NCBI GenBank assembly: GCA_037176725.1
Contig: JAZBRS010000014.1
Location: forward strand, 78,598,501 to 78,662,500
DNA: 64,000 nucleotides
Direction: 5' to 3'
Source: Posidonia oceanica
Taxonomy: Eukaryota; Streptophyta; Magnoliopsida; Alismatales; Posidoniaceae
The notes beneath the pieces were generated by a model. That model did not search any database. It had not been told where the DNA came from and saw only the letters and a list, made by a program, of their open reading frames with translations. The translations under genes were made by a program, and so were the position numbers. How positions within the stretch are numbered: position 1 is the first letter of the stretch; every line of letters starts with the position of its first letter. Shown here one piece after another: positions 12,376 to 23,700 of this stretch.

Positions 12376-12384
12376 ACTTACCTT
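12376..12384 (-). promoter_or_regulatory. Candidate 5' splice site in element A LTR
   Basis: AAG|GTAAGT on the minus strand, intron starting at 12381, a near-perfect U1 match. The same position is AAG|GTAAGT in B (24931) and CAG|GTATGT in C (38661 and 59730). It lies just before the LTR minisatellite. With the acceptor at 9880 it would define an intron of about 2.5 kb. Confidence 0.45.
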
Positions 12385-15300
12385 AGAAATCTGAAGCCTG
12401 ATCTGAGAAATGCTTGGTCTGTATTGAAGTGCGCTCCACCGGGGTTGTCCAGGTAGCTTGGTTGAGAAGATCCGGCGGTCCGATCAGAAGATATGCTGGC
12501 TTCAAGGCAGAGGGACCAGAACAAGGGAGAAGAATGGATCTAAGTGTAAAAGAGGTCCTAGGGGTGTGCAAAACAGGTCCTCCCATGTAAATGGGAGCTA
12601 GAAATACTTGAGTGTGTGCAAAGATGCTAAATGCAAGGATGCATGGTTGCAATGCATGCAAAAATGTGAGAAAATGACCTAAGAATAACATTTTAGAAAA
12701 CTTAAGGACCTATGTGCAAGTTTTGAAAAAGTTGAGGACCTAAATGCGAGGATTTTGAAAAGTTAGGGGCTAATATGCAAGCTTTTTTAAAACTGGAGGG
12801 TCTGAATGCAATTTAACAAAATGCAGGGTTTAAAATGCAATTTAATAAGGTAAACATGCATTTAAATAAGTTTTGAAAACATGTGAAGGACTTACATGCA
12901 ATTTGAAAATATGTAGGGGTTGAAATGCAATTTTATAAGGTAAAACTGTGATTTTAAATGGTTTGTGAATTAAATAGTGGACCTATGTGCAATTTTTAAA
13001 TATACAAGGGCTAAAATGCAATTTTATAAGCAAAAGTATGCATTTAAATGAGTTTTATAACATGTAAAGGACCTGTGTGTGATTTTAAAACATGTAGGGT
13101 CTAAAATGCAATTTTATAAGGAAAAAAGTTAAAAAACAGATGCTGTGCATGCAAATGGAGGACTTATGTGCAAAAATCAAAAAGTATGGGATGGAAATGC
13201 AATGCAGTCAGAAAAGATTGAAAATAAAATGATTTATCAACAGATCAGAGGACTAAAACAAAAATAAAGTAAAGATCAGGATTAAAACGCAATTTACTAA
13301 GGTAAAATCAGAGTATTAAATGAGATTATCAACCACAGGACCCACATGCAAAAATAAAAAGCTATTGGACTGCAAAATAAAGATCAGAAACTATATTTGA
13401 ACTACAACAGGACCAATAAGTAAATAAAGTAAACAGCAGGGCTAGAAATTAAATGCACAGAAAGTTAAATGAACTGTAAATGGACTGGAATGTAAATAAA
13501 ATAAATGACTGGGCTGAATGTAAAGAAAAGTAAATAACTTATAACAGCAGAGGACTAAAAAGTAATTAAAAATACATGCAGGGCCTGAACTAAAGTAAGA
13601 CTTAAAGAAAAACACAGTAGGAGGACTAACTAGCAATTAAATAGATTTTTAGGGTTTTTATGCAATTTCATATGATTTAAATTCAAACTTAAATGATTCT
13701 TAAACGATGGTAGGACTGGAAAGCAATAGAATAAAAATAGGAGGCGAAAATGCAATATTTGGCAAAAATAGCTTAGTAAGGAGAAATAAAAGCACAGCAA
13801 AAGTACAAAAAATGGTCACTGTAGCAGATCGCTACCAGTGATCGAGAACGGGGAAGGAGGGGGGTTGATGAGGCGCAGAGCGGCGGGCGGCATTCACCGG
13901 AGCTATGCGGGGATCAGGCGATGCTCGGTGAGCTATGACGCTGCCCGGAGATGGCCAGAGAGCTCGGTGAAGGTCTGCAGACCAGAGGAAGGTCGTCCAG
14001 ACGATCGGTGCATCGAAGGAGCATTCTGAAAGCACCGGCATGCTCCTGGAGCTCGTGCGGTCCTCAGGCGACGCTCGGATTGGCGTTCTGCTGGCTGGTG
14101 CGTCGGATCAGAGCTAGAGCTCGCCGGAGAAGACGAAGACGTGGTGGCGTTGACTTCGGCACAGAGGGAGGGAAACCCTAGTCTAATGGCCGGAAAAGCA
14201 TGCTGGAAAGGAAACTAACCTAAAGGGGAAGAGGAGTACCTGTTCTGCGGGCTGAGGAGTCCTCCCGACGCGAGCTTCGTCCGGTTGATGGAGAGGTCGT
14301 CGACGGCCCGCGATTGCTTAGATCCGCTCCATGGAGTCCTCCGGAGCTTCCCGAACGCTTGGAATGGAGTTCTGCAAACCGGCGCGACAAATGGGTTCTT
14401 TGGGTTCACTGGAGACAGCCGGAGGTCGAGAGGGGTGGCTGTTGCTCCCCAGATTGTTTGGAAGGTGCCGGCGGACTTCTGGGATCTTGGTGAAGGTGTA
14501 GGGATGCTGGGAAGGGCTGGTGGAGGGCTGGAGAAGAAGTTTAGAGCAGGGTGGATTTCTAGACAGGAAAGTGTCTAGGTGTTTGTGGTGGAGTATTCAG
14601 GCTGTGGGGAGCTGCTGAGCTGAAGGATGGGTGGTCTGAGAAGGTGGTGTTCAGGGGAGTTGGATGCAGGAGTTTGCGAAAGAATGGGGCCTGAGGTGTT
14701 GGGAATTTTAGGGGAAGTGGTGATGGGTTGCTGTGAAGGTTTTGGGTAAATTCAGGGGGATTCTCAGTTGGATTCCGGGCGTCGAAGGAAGGGGAAGGTT
14801 GCTGGGTGCTTAGTGGCTTGGAGTGTGTGAGCAGAAGATGTTTTTGGACCGACTCTCCCCTAGTTTTGTTCCTCTCCTCTCCCTCGGTTTGAAAGTGGTC
14901 AAGGGTCAAGGGTCAAGGGATGGGTCATTCTGCCACCATTGGCAAGGCAAGGAGGAAGAGCTGAAGGTCGTGGGTCATGGGCAATGGCCGGGAGGTCAAG
15001 GTGGTGTCAGGCGAGGTTTGAAAAAAAGGGAGGGAGGTCTATTGTTAGCTGCTGTGAGAGGGGGAGAAGAATGGAAGAAGAAGAAGAGATGGAAGAAGGA
15101 GGAGAGGTGTTGGCAGGTTGGGCCTTGCGCGGGAGTGGAAAAAGAAGGAAAAAAAGAAAGAAGGAAGGAGGGGAAGAGCTGCAGTTGAGCTGGGCCAGCA
15201 AAGAAAATGAGGAAAAGGAAAGGAGAATAAAAGGAAAGAGGAAGAAAAGAAGAGAAGGAAATGAAGAAGAGGAAGAAGAAGAAAATTCAAAATAAAATAA

Positions 15301-16807
15301 AAACAAAAGTAAAAATAAAATAGGAAAGATTTGCAAATATTTTTAAAGTAGTTGTTTTTAAGTTAGGACTTTTAATTAGGTTTTTGAAAGATTGTTTTTA
15401 AATTAATTAGGGTTAGAAAGAGTTTTAGTTTTGATTTGAGTTTTTAGGGTTTAAGTTTTCTTTAAATTGTTTTTTGATTTTGTCTAAATGTTTGTTAAGT
15501 TTTTAAATTGTTTTTTAGTTAAGTTTTTCTTGTTAAATCTTTGGGATTTTTGATGAGGCTTTTTAGAGATTGTTTTTAAATTAATTAGGGTGAGTTTTAG
15601 CTTTTGATTTTAGTCTTTTAGGGTTTTTCTTAAATCTTCTTTGAATTGTTTTTTAATTTTGTTTGTTAAGTTCTTTTAATATATTTTTTTAGTTGGGTTT
15701 TCCTTGTTAAGTTCTTTCCCTTTTTCTTTTTAAGTTTTTAAGTTGTTTTTTTTTTTATTTTCTAATCATTTCTTTTAGATTTGTTTAGTTAAGTTTTTCT
15801 TTTTCTTAGTTAGTTGGCTTAGTACTTTTAATTGTTTTCTTTCTTCTTAGGATTTGTTTTTGGATTATTTTTAATAGGGTTTTTGTTTTTGGGTTTGTTT
15901 TGATTATAGTTTGGTTTTTGCTTGATTTTATAGCATTTTCTTTTTGTTTGTTTTGTATTTTTTAGATTGCCTTCATAGTTTTTAGTTTTAGTTAGATTTA
16001 GTTAGGTTTTTGTCTTTAATTGCTTGTTTAAGTTTTTTAGTTATTCCTTTCTAGGATTTTGATTTGCTCTTCCTTTTGTTTTAGAGTTTTAATGGTTTTT
16101 AAAGGTTTTTTGAGGGTTTAGTGGAAGAAAGGAAAGGAAAGGGAAAAGGAAAAAGAAAAGGGAGAAATGATGGAGTAAAGAAGAAAGAGAGGAGTGGAGG
16201 GAAAATAAATTTTAGAAAACCAAAAGATAAGCTAAAAATAAAATAAAAATACAAATAAAATACAGAAGAGATAGATGCACAAGGTGGGCCCACAGGCAAG
16301 CAAGAAAAGGAGAGAGAAGGGAGTGGAAAGAAGGAGAATAAGAAGGAGAGAGAGAGGAGAGAGAAAAGAATAATCTAGGAGAGAGAAAAGGATAATTTGG
16401 ATAAATGAAGGGGTTAGAGGTTTAGAAAAGAGGTGAAATTTGGTGGGTGTGTGGCCTGGGGTCTCTAGTGTGCGACCTAGGGTTTGGGTTTGGATTTAGG
16501 AAGGTTTTGGAAGGGTTTTGAGGTGTAGAAAAAGAGTAGTTTTACCTAAGTTTTCTATTGTTTTTGGGAGTGGTTTTGGTTTGAAATTTCTAAGGATTTT
16601 TGGTGGGTTTGCTAAGTCAGGAATGGTGAGTTTTCCTATGATTTTTAGGTAGTATTTGAGCTTGGGAAAGGGGTGTGATTCTAGGTTAAGTTTGGGCTTG
16701 ATTTGGAGAGAAAAGGGAAGAGGAAGGTGTAGGTTTGGACCTAGATTTGGATTCAGAAGCCACCAGAAGATTCCATTGATTCAGCTTATCAAAATGAGGT
16801 GTCAATA

Positions 16808-19640
16808 CAATGTATGCAATGGAATGCAATGTGATGTGTCCAATGTAATGCAATGCATGCATGCAATGTATTGCGATGTGTGCAATGCGACAGTGGGCGA
16901 CAAGTCAGCTGTTAATCCAAACATGCGCAAAGAGGGCCGCCAGACAAGACTAACGTGCTTGCCGTCTGGCCAGTTAGGGCTGCCAGCCCGAAAAAGAACT
17001 CTAGACAAGACTATCGTGCTTGCCGCCCGCGACGCCAGACACTTTAACGGATTTCATCCGGGTAGTTGGGGCTGCCAACCCGGGAGGAGATGAGGGTTAG
17101 ATACCAAAGGCAGCAAAAGGGATGCCCCTAGCATCGGGAAAGGACGCCAAACAGGTTGACAGTTGTCGACCGAGCAATTAGGGTTGCCAGCCCAAAAAGA
17201 AAACGAATGACACCTCAAGATGGCAGAAAAGATACCCCCTGGCATCAAGGAAGGCTAGACATTGTGACAGTTGTCAGCCAAACAGTTAGGGATGTCAGCC
17301 CGAAAGGAAATGAACGATGCCGCAAGGCTTTTCCTCAAAGTAAGGAAGCAAGCCACGAGACACCGAAAAAAAAACATAAGGGGGGCTCATCCTCAAATTA
17401 ACTAAGCAAGCAAATAAACAGACGTGACTGCGAAAAAGGCACGTAAAGGCGCTCGTCCTCAAATTAAGGAAGCGAGCAAACATGACCCCGAAGGGGCATG
17501 TAAGGGGGCTTGTCCTCAAATTAAGGAAGCAAGCAAACAAACAGACGTGACATAGAAAAGGCACGCAAAGGCGCTCATCCTCAAATTAAGGAAGCGAGCA
17601 AATATGACCCCGAAGGGGCATGTAAGGGGGCTTGTTCTCAAATTAAGGAAGCAAGCAAACAAATAAACGTGACTTCGAAAAGGCACGCAAAGGCACTCAT
17701 CCTCAAATTATGGAAGCGAGCAAACATGACCCCGAAGGGGCATGTAAAGGGGCTTGTCCTCAAATTAAGGATGCAAGTAGACAAACAGACGTGACTTTGA
17801 AAAGGCAAGCAAAGGCGCTCGTCCATAAATTAAGGAAGCGAGCAAACATGACCCCAAAGGGGCATGTAATGGGGCTTGTCTTCAAATTAAGGATGCAAGC
17901 GAACAAACAGACGTGACTTCGAAAAGGCACGCAAAGGCGCTCGTCCTCAAATTAAGGAAGCGAGCAAACATGACACCAAAAGGGCATATAAGGGGGCTTG
18001 TCCTCAAATTAAGGAAGCAAGCAAATGAACAGACGTGACTTCGAAAAGGCACGCAAAGGCGCTCGTCCTCAAATTAAGGAAGTGAGCAAACATGACTCCG
18101 AAGGGGCATGTAAGGGGGCTTGTCCTCAAATTAAGGATGCAAGCAAACAAACGGACGTGACTTCGAAAAGGCACGCAAAGGCGCTCGTCCTCAAATTAAG
18201 GAAGCGAGCAAACATGACTCCAAAGGAGCATGTAAGGGGTCTTGTCCTCAAATTAAGGAAGCAAGCAAAGAAACAGACGTGACTTCGAAAAGGCACGCAA
18301 AGGCGCTCGTCTTTAAATTAAAGAAGCGAGCAGACATGACCCCGAAGGGGCATGTAAGGGGGCTTGTCCTCAAATTAAGGATGCCAGCAAACAAACATAC
18401 GTGACTTCGAAAAGGCACGCAAAGGCGCTCGTCCTCAAATTAAGGAGGCGAGCAAACATGACCCCGAAGGAGCATGTAAGGGAGCTTGTCCTCAAATTAA
18501 GGAAGCAAGCAAACAAATTGACGTGACTTCGAAAAGGCACGCAATGGTGCTCGTCCTCAAATTACGGAAGCGAGCAAGCAAACAGACGTGACTTCGAAAA
18601 GGCATGTAAAGGCGCTCATCCTCAAATTATGGAAGCGAGCAAGTAAACATACGTGACTTCAAAAAGGCACGCAAAGGCGCTCGTCCTCAAATTAAGGAAG
18701 CGAGCAAGCAAACAGACGTGACTTCGAGAAGGCACGCAAAGGCGTTCGTCCTCAAATTAAGGATGCGAACAAGCAAACAGATGTGACTTCGAAAAGTCAC
18801 GCAAAGGCGCTCGTCCTCAAATTAAGGAAGCGAGCAAGCAAACAGACGTGACTTCAAAAAGGCACACAAAGGCGCTCGTCCTCAAATTAAGGAAGCGAGT
18901 AAGCAAACAGACGTGACTTCAAAAAGTCACGCAAAGGTGCTCGTCCTCAAATTAAGGAAGCGAGCAAACAAACTGACGTGACTTCGATAAGGCACGCAAA
19001 GGCGCTCGTCCTCAAATTAAGGAAACGAGCAAACAAACATATGTGACTTCTAAAAGGCATGCAAAGGCGCTCGTCCTCAAATTAAGAAAGCGAGCAAACA
19101 TGACCTCGAAGGGGCATGTAAGGGCTTGTCCTCCAATTATGGAAGCAAGCAAATAAACAGACGTGACTTTGAAAAGGCACGTGAAGGTGCTCGTCCTCAA
19201 TTTAAGGATGCGAGCAAACAAACAGACGTAACTTCAAAAAGGAACGCAAAGGTGCTCATCCTCAAATTAAGGAAGTGAGCAAACATGACCCCGAAGGGGC
19301 ATGTAATGGAGGGTAATACCATAGGGCAGCAAAAAAATGCCCCTGGTATCAGGGATGATACCAGGGGACAGTCGAAGCGCCCTTGTCATCGAAAAGAGAC
19401 AGACAAAATTGACGTGCTTGTCGAACAAGTAGTTAGGGCTACCAGCCCGGATGCTTGGAGGATGAATGTAAGTACTCAACGTGCAATGTGCAATGCCGGT
19501 GGGGGAATGCAATGGGTAGATGCAATGGAAAACGTAGGGGCCCATCGTGGTGGGTGTGCAATGATCTCAAAGTGGGCATGCACTATAATGCCATGGAGTG
19601 GCAAACAAGGGACATAGCGGTCATCACGGATCTCCCAACG
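16808..19640 (-). mobile_element. Tat-type 3' untranslated region in minus orientation
   Basis: Read on the minus strand, the part at 19470-19290 (GGGCTGGTAGCCCTAACTAC, then CCCTGGTATCATCCCTGATA, CAGGGGCATTTTT) closely matches the 3' UTR of element C at 53257-53395. A tandem array and four further GGGCTGG-type hairpins (17300-16950) follow, then a GCATTGCAT-rich stretch that abuts A's LTR at 16807. In C the matching stretch is followed by about 150 bp and a purine-rich tract before the 3' LTR; that part is absent here. Either two elements share the LTR after recombination, or A inserted into an older element's 3' UTR. Confidence 0.7.
17341..19312 (-). repeat. Tandem array, about 30 subunits of 57-65 bp with UUCG hairpins
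   Basis: On the plus strand two subunits alternate up to about 18520: one with GCAAACATGACCCCGAAGGGG and one with GACGTGACTTCGAAAAGGCA, each ending in CTCAAATTAAGGAAGC. Together they form a period of about 121 bp. From about 18520 to 19070 only the second subunit repeats. On the minus (element sense) strand each subunit holds a perfect or near-perfect hairpin with a TTCG loop. Short open frames across the array are by-products. Confidence 0.88.
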
Positions 19641-20709
19641 CCGTGGGGGCCAAAACTTTTAAAAAGCACGGAGCCTCTGAGTGAGGTCAGGCAAAAAGTG
19701 CTCGTCCTTGACTCCAGTTTTCGAAAATAGGGAGAAGGGAAGTTAGATTATCATGCATTTATGTTTTTTGGTGGCCCTGGATTTAAAGCAGCTGATGCCA
19801 AGAGGATGCTTCTGCAATTTCTGACTCAGGAGATTCTCGATCCTCGTGCAACGCCATGCTGAGCTGTGGTCCGCTCTCTTTCTCGTTCTCAGTTTGGGAA
19901 AGGTCTCAGCTTTGCAAAGCATAGCCTTTGGCTACATGTGGGTAGCGGAGGCATCGGGTGTAGCTTCATAGCTTCCGTCTCAAGTCCTTGGTGACCGACT
20001 ACCGCTTTTAACACTCACGGATTGTATTTCCTTTTCCCCTCATGAGTGACTGGAGTCGCATCTAGCCTATCAAGGATGCTGAATTGTTGTCTGCACAGAG
20101 GGGTCGGAGCATGCTGCTGCACTCAGAGGGTGGGGTCAGGTCCTCTTGGTAATGCTTCCCATGTAGTTGGCATTGTGGTGCTTGTAGTTGGAAGTTGAGG
20201 GGGCTTCGATGCTTGTCCGAGTCATTCCTCTCATGGGCACCTTCTTTCTTCGACTTCTTTCTTCATTTTTCTTTTCTGCCCAGCATGCATATCTTGTTAT
20301 CATATTTTTCTACTCACATGATCTCTATTCTTTTGGATATGTATGTCTACGCCCTCTTGGGGTTGTGGTCCTTGATGAGGCGTTAAGAGTTTGGCTGGTC
20401 GGCGCACACTTTCAGCCTCTGCATTGTGTACAGGCAGCCTCTGGCTATGCTTTGCTCTGCTTTGGTCCTTTCCATGTCTGGTGGACTCTCTTAATTGGAT
20501 AAATCTCGCTCTTGGAGTTTCGCATGCAACGAGATGTTCTATTCTTCTCTCAGTCTCACTTTGTAGTCGCATGCAGGAAATGGCGCTGCTTAGGTGAGAC
20601 CTGCTTGAGGCCGTTGATGCTTGACATCCTCTTGGCACTGCTTATTTGTCCTAAGCCAGATTTTCTGATTATAAAAATTTTTCTGGTTTTTTTTTTCCAT
20701 TTTAAGAAG
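19641..20709. other. Non-coding stretch, nothing recognised
   Basis: About 1.07 kb between the minus-strand 3' UTR and the insertion site of element B. I see no conserved protein, RNA gene or tandem repeat. Short open frames on both strands (for example minus 20300-20638) have no recognisable motif. It could be the continuation of the older minus-strand element's 3' region or host sequence. A poly-T run lies at about 20687-20697. Confidence 0.5.
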
Positions 20710-20714
20710 GAAAC
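20710..20714. repeat. Left target-site duplication of element B (GAAAC), inferred
   Basis: The five bases directly before B's TGTTGACACC. The matching copy must lie right of the window, so this is a prediction from the usual 5-bp duplication. Confidence 0.45.
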
Positions 20715-23700
20715 TGTTGACACCCCATTTTGACAGGCCGGATCGATTGGAATCTTCTGGTGGCTTCTGAACCCAAACCTAGGTCCAAACTCACACCATC
20801 CTCTTCCTCTTTCCCCTCAAAACAAGCTCAGACTCAACCTAAGATTACCTCCCTTTTCTGAACCCGAAAACTACCCAAAACCCATAGGAAAACCCACCCC
20901 TCCTGACTTAGCAAACCCACCAAAAAGTCCTTAGAATTTCAAACCAAAACCACTTCCAAAAATCCTAGAAAACTTAGGCAAAACTCCCCTTTTTCTACAC
21001 CTCAAAACCCCTCTAAAACTTTCTCAAAACCAAACCGAAACCCTGGGACTAAGACTAGAGACCCTAGACTACACACCCATCAAATTTCGCCCCTTTTCGA
21101 AACCTCTAAGACCTCCTTTTGCCCAAATTATCCTTTTCTCTCTCCTAGATTATCCTTTTCTCTCTCCTCTCTCTCTCCTGATTATCTTCCTTCTTTTCAC
21201 CTCCTTTTCTCCCTCTTTTTTGCCTGACTGTGGGTCCCCCTTGTGCTCCCATCTATTCTCAATCTTATTCCTATTTTTATCTTATTTTTACCATTTTCTT
21301 TGATTTTCAAAAAATTACTTTCCTTCAACTCCTCTCTTTCCTATTTATTCTTCCATTTCTCCCTTTTCCTCTCCTTTCTAATTTCCTCTTCTCTTCTCTT
21401 ACTAAACCTCTAAAAACCTTTGAAAACCCTTAATACTCTAAAACAAAAGAGAAACAAGCCCAAATCCTAAAAAGAAATAATTAAAAAACTAACCAAACGA
21501 TTAAAAAACAAAAACCTAATTGAATCCAACTAAAAAAGGAAATTAAGAATGCAATCTAAAAAATACAAAATAAACAAAAAAAAATGCTGTAAAATCAAGT
21601 AAAAAACCAAAATATAATCAAAACAAAAAAAAGTAAAAACCTCATTAAAAATAATAAGAAACGAACCCTAAAAGAGAAGAAAACGATTAAAAACATTAAG
21701 ACAAGTAATTAATTAAAAAACACTCAACAAATCTAAAAGAAACAATAAAAAACTTGAAACAATTTAAGAACATTTAATCAGAAAACTTAACAAGGGAAAT
21801 TTAACTAAAAAATATTAAAAGAATTTAACAAACAAAATCAGAAAATAATTTAAAAAGAAGACTTAAGGAAAAACCCTAAAAACTAAAAGACTAAAACTCC
21901 TCCTAGTTGATTAAGAAGCAATCCATTAAAAAGGCCTAATTAAAAAATCCCCACTTAACAAGAAAAACCTAACAAGAAAAACTTAACTAAAAAACAATTT
22001 AAAAAAAAAAACTTAACAAACATTTAATCAAAATCAAAAACAAATCAAAATAAACAAAACTCTAAAAACCCTAATCAAAACCAAACTTCTTTGAACCCAA
22101 TTAATTAATAAAAAATAATTATTAAAAACTTAATCAAGGTCCCAACTTAAAACACAATCAATCTAAGAAGCTCTCCTATTTTTGTTTTATTTTTATTTTT
22201 ATTTTTTATCTAATTTATTTCTCTCCCTACTCTTCTTCCTTTCTTTCTTCCTTTCTATTTTTTCTTTCTTTCTTTTCTTCCTTCTTTCTTGGGCCCAGTC
22301 CGGCCTACCTCCCCACTCCTCCTCCTTTTCTTTTTTCCTTTTTTTCTTTCCGCGTGCACAGGCCCAGCCCACGGCCGCTTCCACCCCTCTTCCCTTCTTC
22401 TTCTTCTCCCGCCTCCCTCAGGTTTCTTTTCTTCCTTCTTTTTCTGCCACAGCCAGCTTCTGCTGCCGACAGCACATCGCCAGACTTGACCGTCCTTGCA
22501 CCTTGCACGCCTCCTGCTCAGGCCGGACCGGCGTGCGCCGCTCTCCGCCCGTGCACCTACAGAGCCTTCTGCCACCACCTCTCCGAGCCATTAATGGCAA
22601 CTAGAGAGCTGGCAGATGGAGGAGGATCAAAAACCAGCAACCCAGGCGAGAGAGCACACCCTTCACTGCCCTAAGACACCCTCCTTCTTCCCGGAGCAAC
22701 CCAGAGCGAGAAAGACTGAGGAAAACCCCCCCTTCTTCACTGCAAAGGCGACAGTTCTTCCTCCTCTTCAAGACTCAACAAACCAGACCCCAAACACCTT
22801 CCGAAATCATCTCCATTTCCGTCCCCAATCTCACCCAAACAACCACCACCAGAGCCCCCCATTCAGCATCAAGCACTGCCTTGAAACCACCCTCCAACTC
22901 CTCCATTTCCGAAACAGAACCCATCACCACTTCCCCTGGAATTCCCCGCACCACAGACTCCAAATCCTGCCCAAACTCCGCCCGGTAACTCACTGGAACA
23001 CTACCTTCCCAGACCACCAAGCCCTCAGCCTTCATCCCCACCACAGACCGGACCTTCCACTACAAACATTGCACCATTTTCTGCCCAAAAATCAAACCAT
23101 CAGCCAGCTCCCTCCACAGCGCCCCTCAGACCAATTCAAGCCTCCAGCAACCTTCACCAGACACTCAGAAGCCCACCGGAGCCCTCCACTCAGCCCGAGG
23201 AGCGACACTTCACTACCCCCACCTCCGGCAGTCTCTTCTGAACCCAAAACAGCCGTTTCGTCCACCGGCCTTTAGAACTCGTGTCCAACCATCCAGCGAG
23301 CACCGGAGCGACGTGAGGAGCAAATCCAGACCATCGCTTGCCGCCGAAGACGCCTCCAGTAGCCGGACCATCCTCGCCGACTTCTGCAGAGGTCACCTAC
23401 GTCGGGGGAGCGCTCCGGACGGCGCAGCAGGTATCCTTCTCCTCTAGTAGCTTAGTTCCCCCCACTTCTTGCTTTTCCGCCCTTTAGAATAGGATTTCGC
23501 TTCCCCCTGCTTCGAGTCAGCGCCGCCGGTAGCACCTTCTTCTCCGGCGAGCTCTGAGCTCGAATCATCGCTCCAACTGCAGAACACCTCTCCGACAGTT
23601 GCCCCAGGTCCGCGCGAGCCCCAGGAGCACGCCTCTGCCCTCGGAGCGCTCCCTCGTCGCTCCGATCACCCGGTCTACCTCCTCCTGGTCCGTCGACCTC

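Larger units (their letters stand above)
2308..16807 (-). mobile_element. Element A: decayed Tat-like Ty3/gypsy retrotransposon, 3' part outside the window
   Basis: Read on the minus strand it gives LTR (16807 to 11033), primer-binding site, leader, gag, protease, G-patch-like segment, RT, RNase H and archaeal-type RNase H, and is cut at the start of the integrase by the LTR that ends at 2307. Order and sequence match elements B and C. It is the most decayed copy: stops and frameshifts break every domain, the protease Asp is Ala, the RT YVDD is YVDN, and its LTR begins TA instead of TG. Its LTR start resembles B (GGAATCTTCTGGTGGCTTCT) more than C. Integrase and 3' LTR are not in the window. 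Confidence 0.9.
11033..16807 (-). mobile_element. LTR of element A (5775 bp, minus strand)
   Basis: On the minus strand it runs from TATTGACACC at 16807 to ACTACA at 11033. The canonical first bases TG have become TA, one C-to-T change on the plus strand. Internal order is the same as in B and C: pyrimidine-rich promoter-proximal part, AT-rich part, CT-rich run (about 15290-15045), GC-rich part, a hairpin at 13817-13840, a stretch of degenerate AAAATTGCAT-type motifs (13700-12700), candidate donor at 12381, a short minisatellite, and the conserved block at about 11350-11410. It is followed by the primer site, so it acts as a 5' LTR for gag-pol, yet Tat 3' UTR-like sequence lies directly upstream. 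Confidence 0.88.

Noticed and set aside
20300..20638. Minus-strand 112-codon frame
   Set aside because: No motif, no homologue among the other copies, base composition ordinary; probably chance.
21000..22100. Telomere-like AAACCCTAAA motifs
   Set aside because: Isolated, not in tandem; part of an A/C-rich LTR stretch.
22616..23275. 219-codon Pro/His/Ser-rich frame in B's LTR
   Set aside because: Not matched by equivalent frames in A or C; composition explains the lack of stops.
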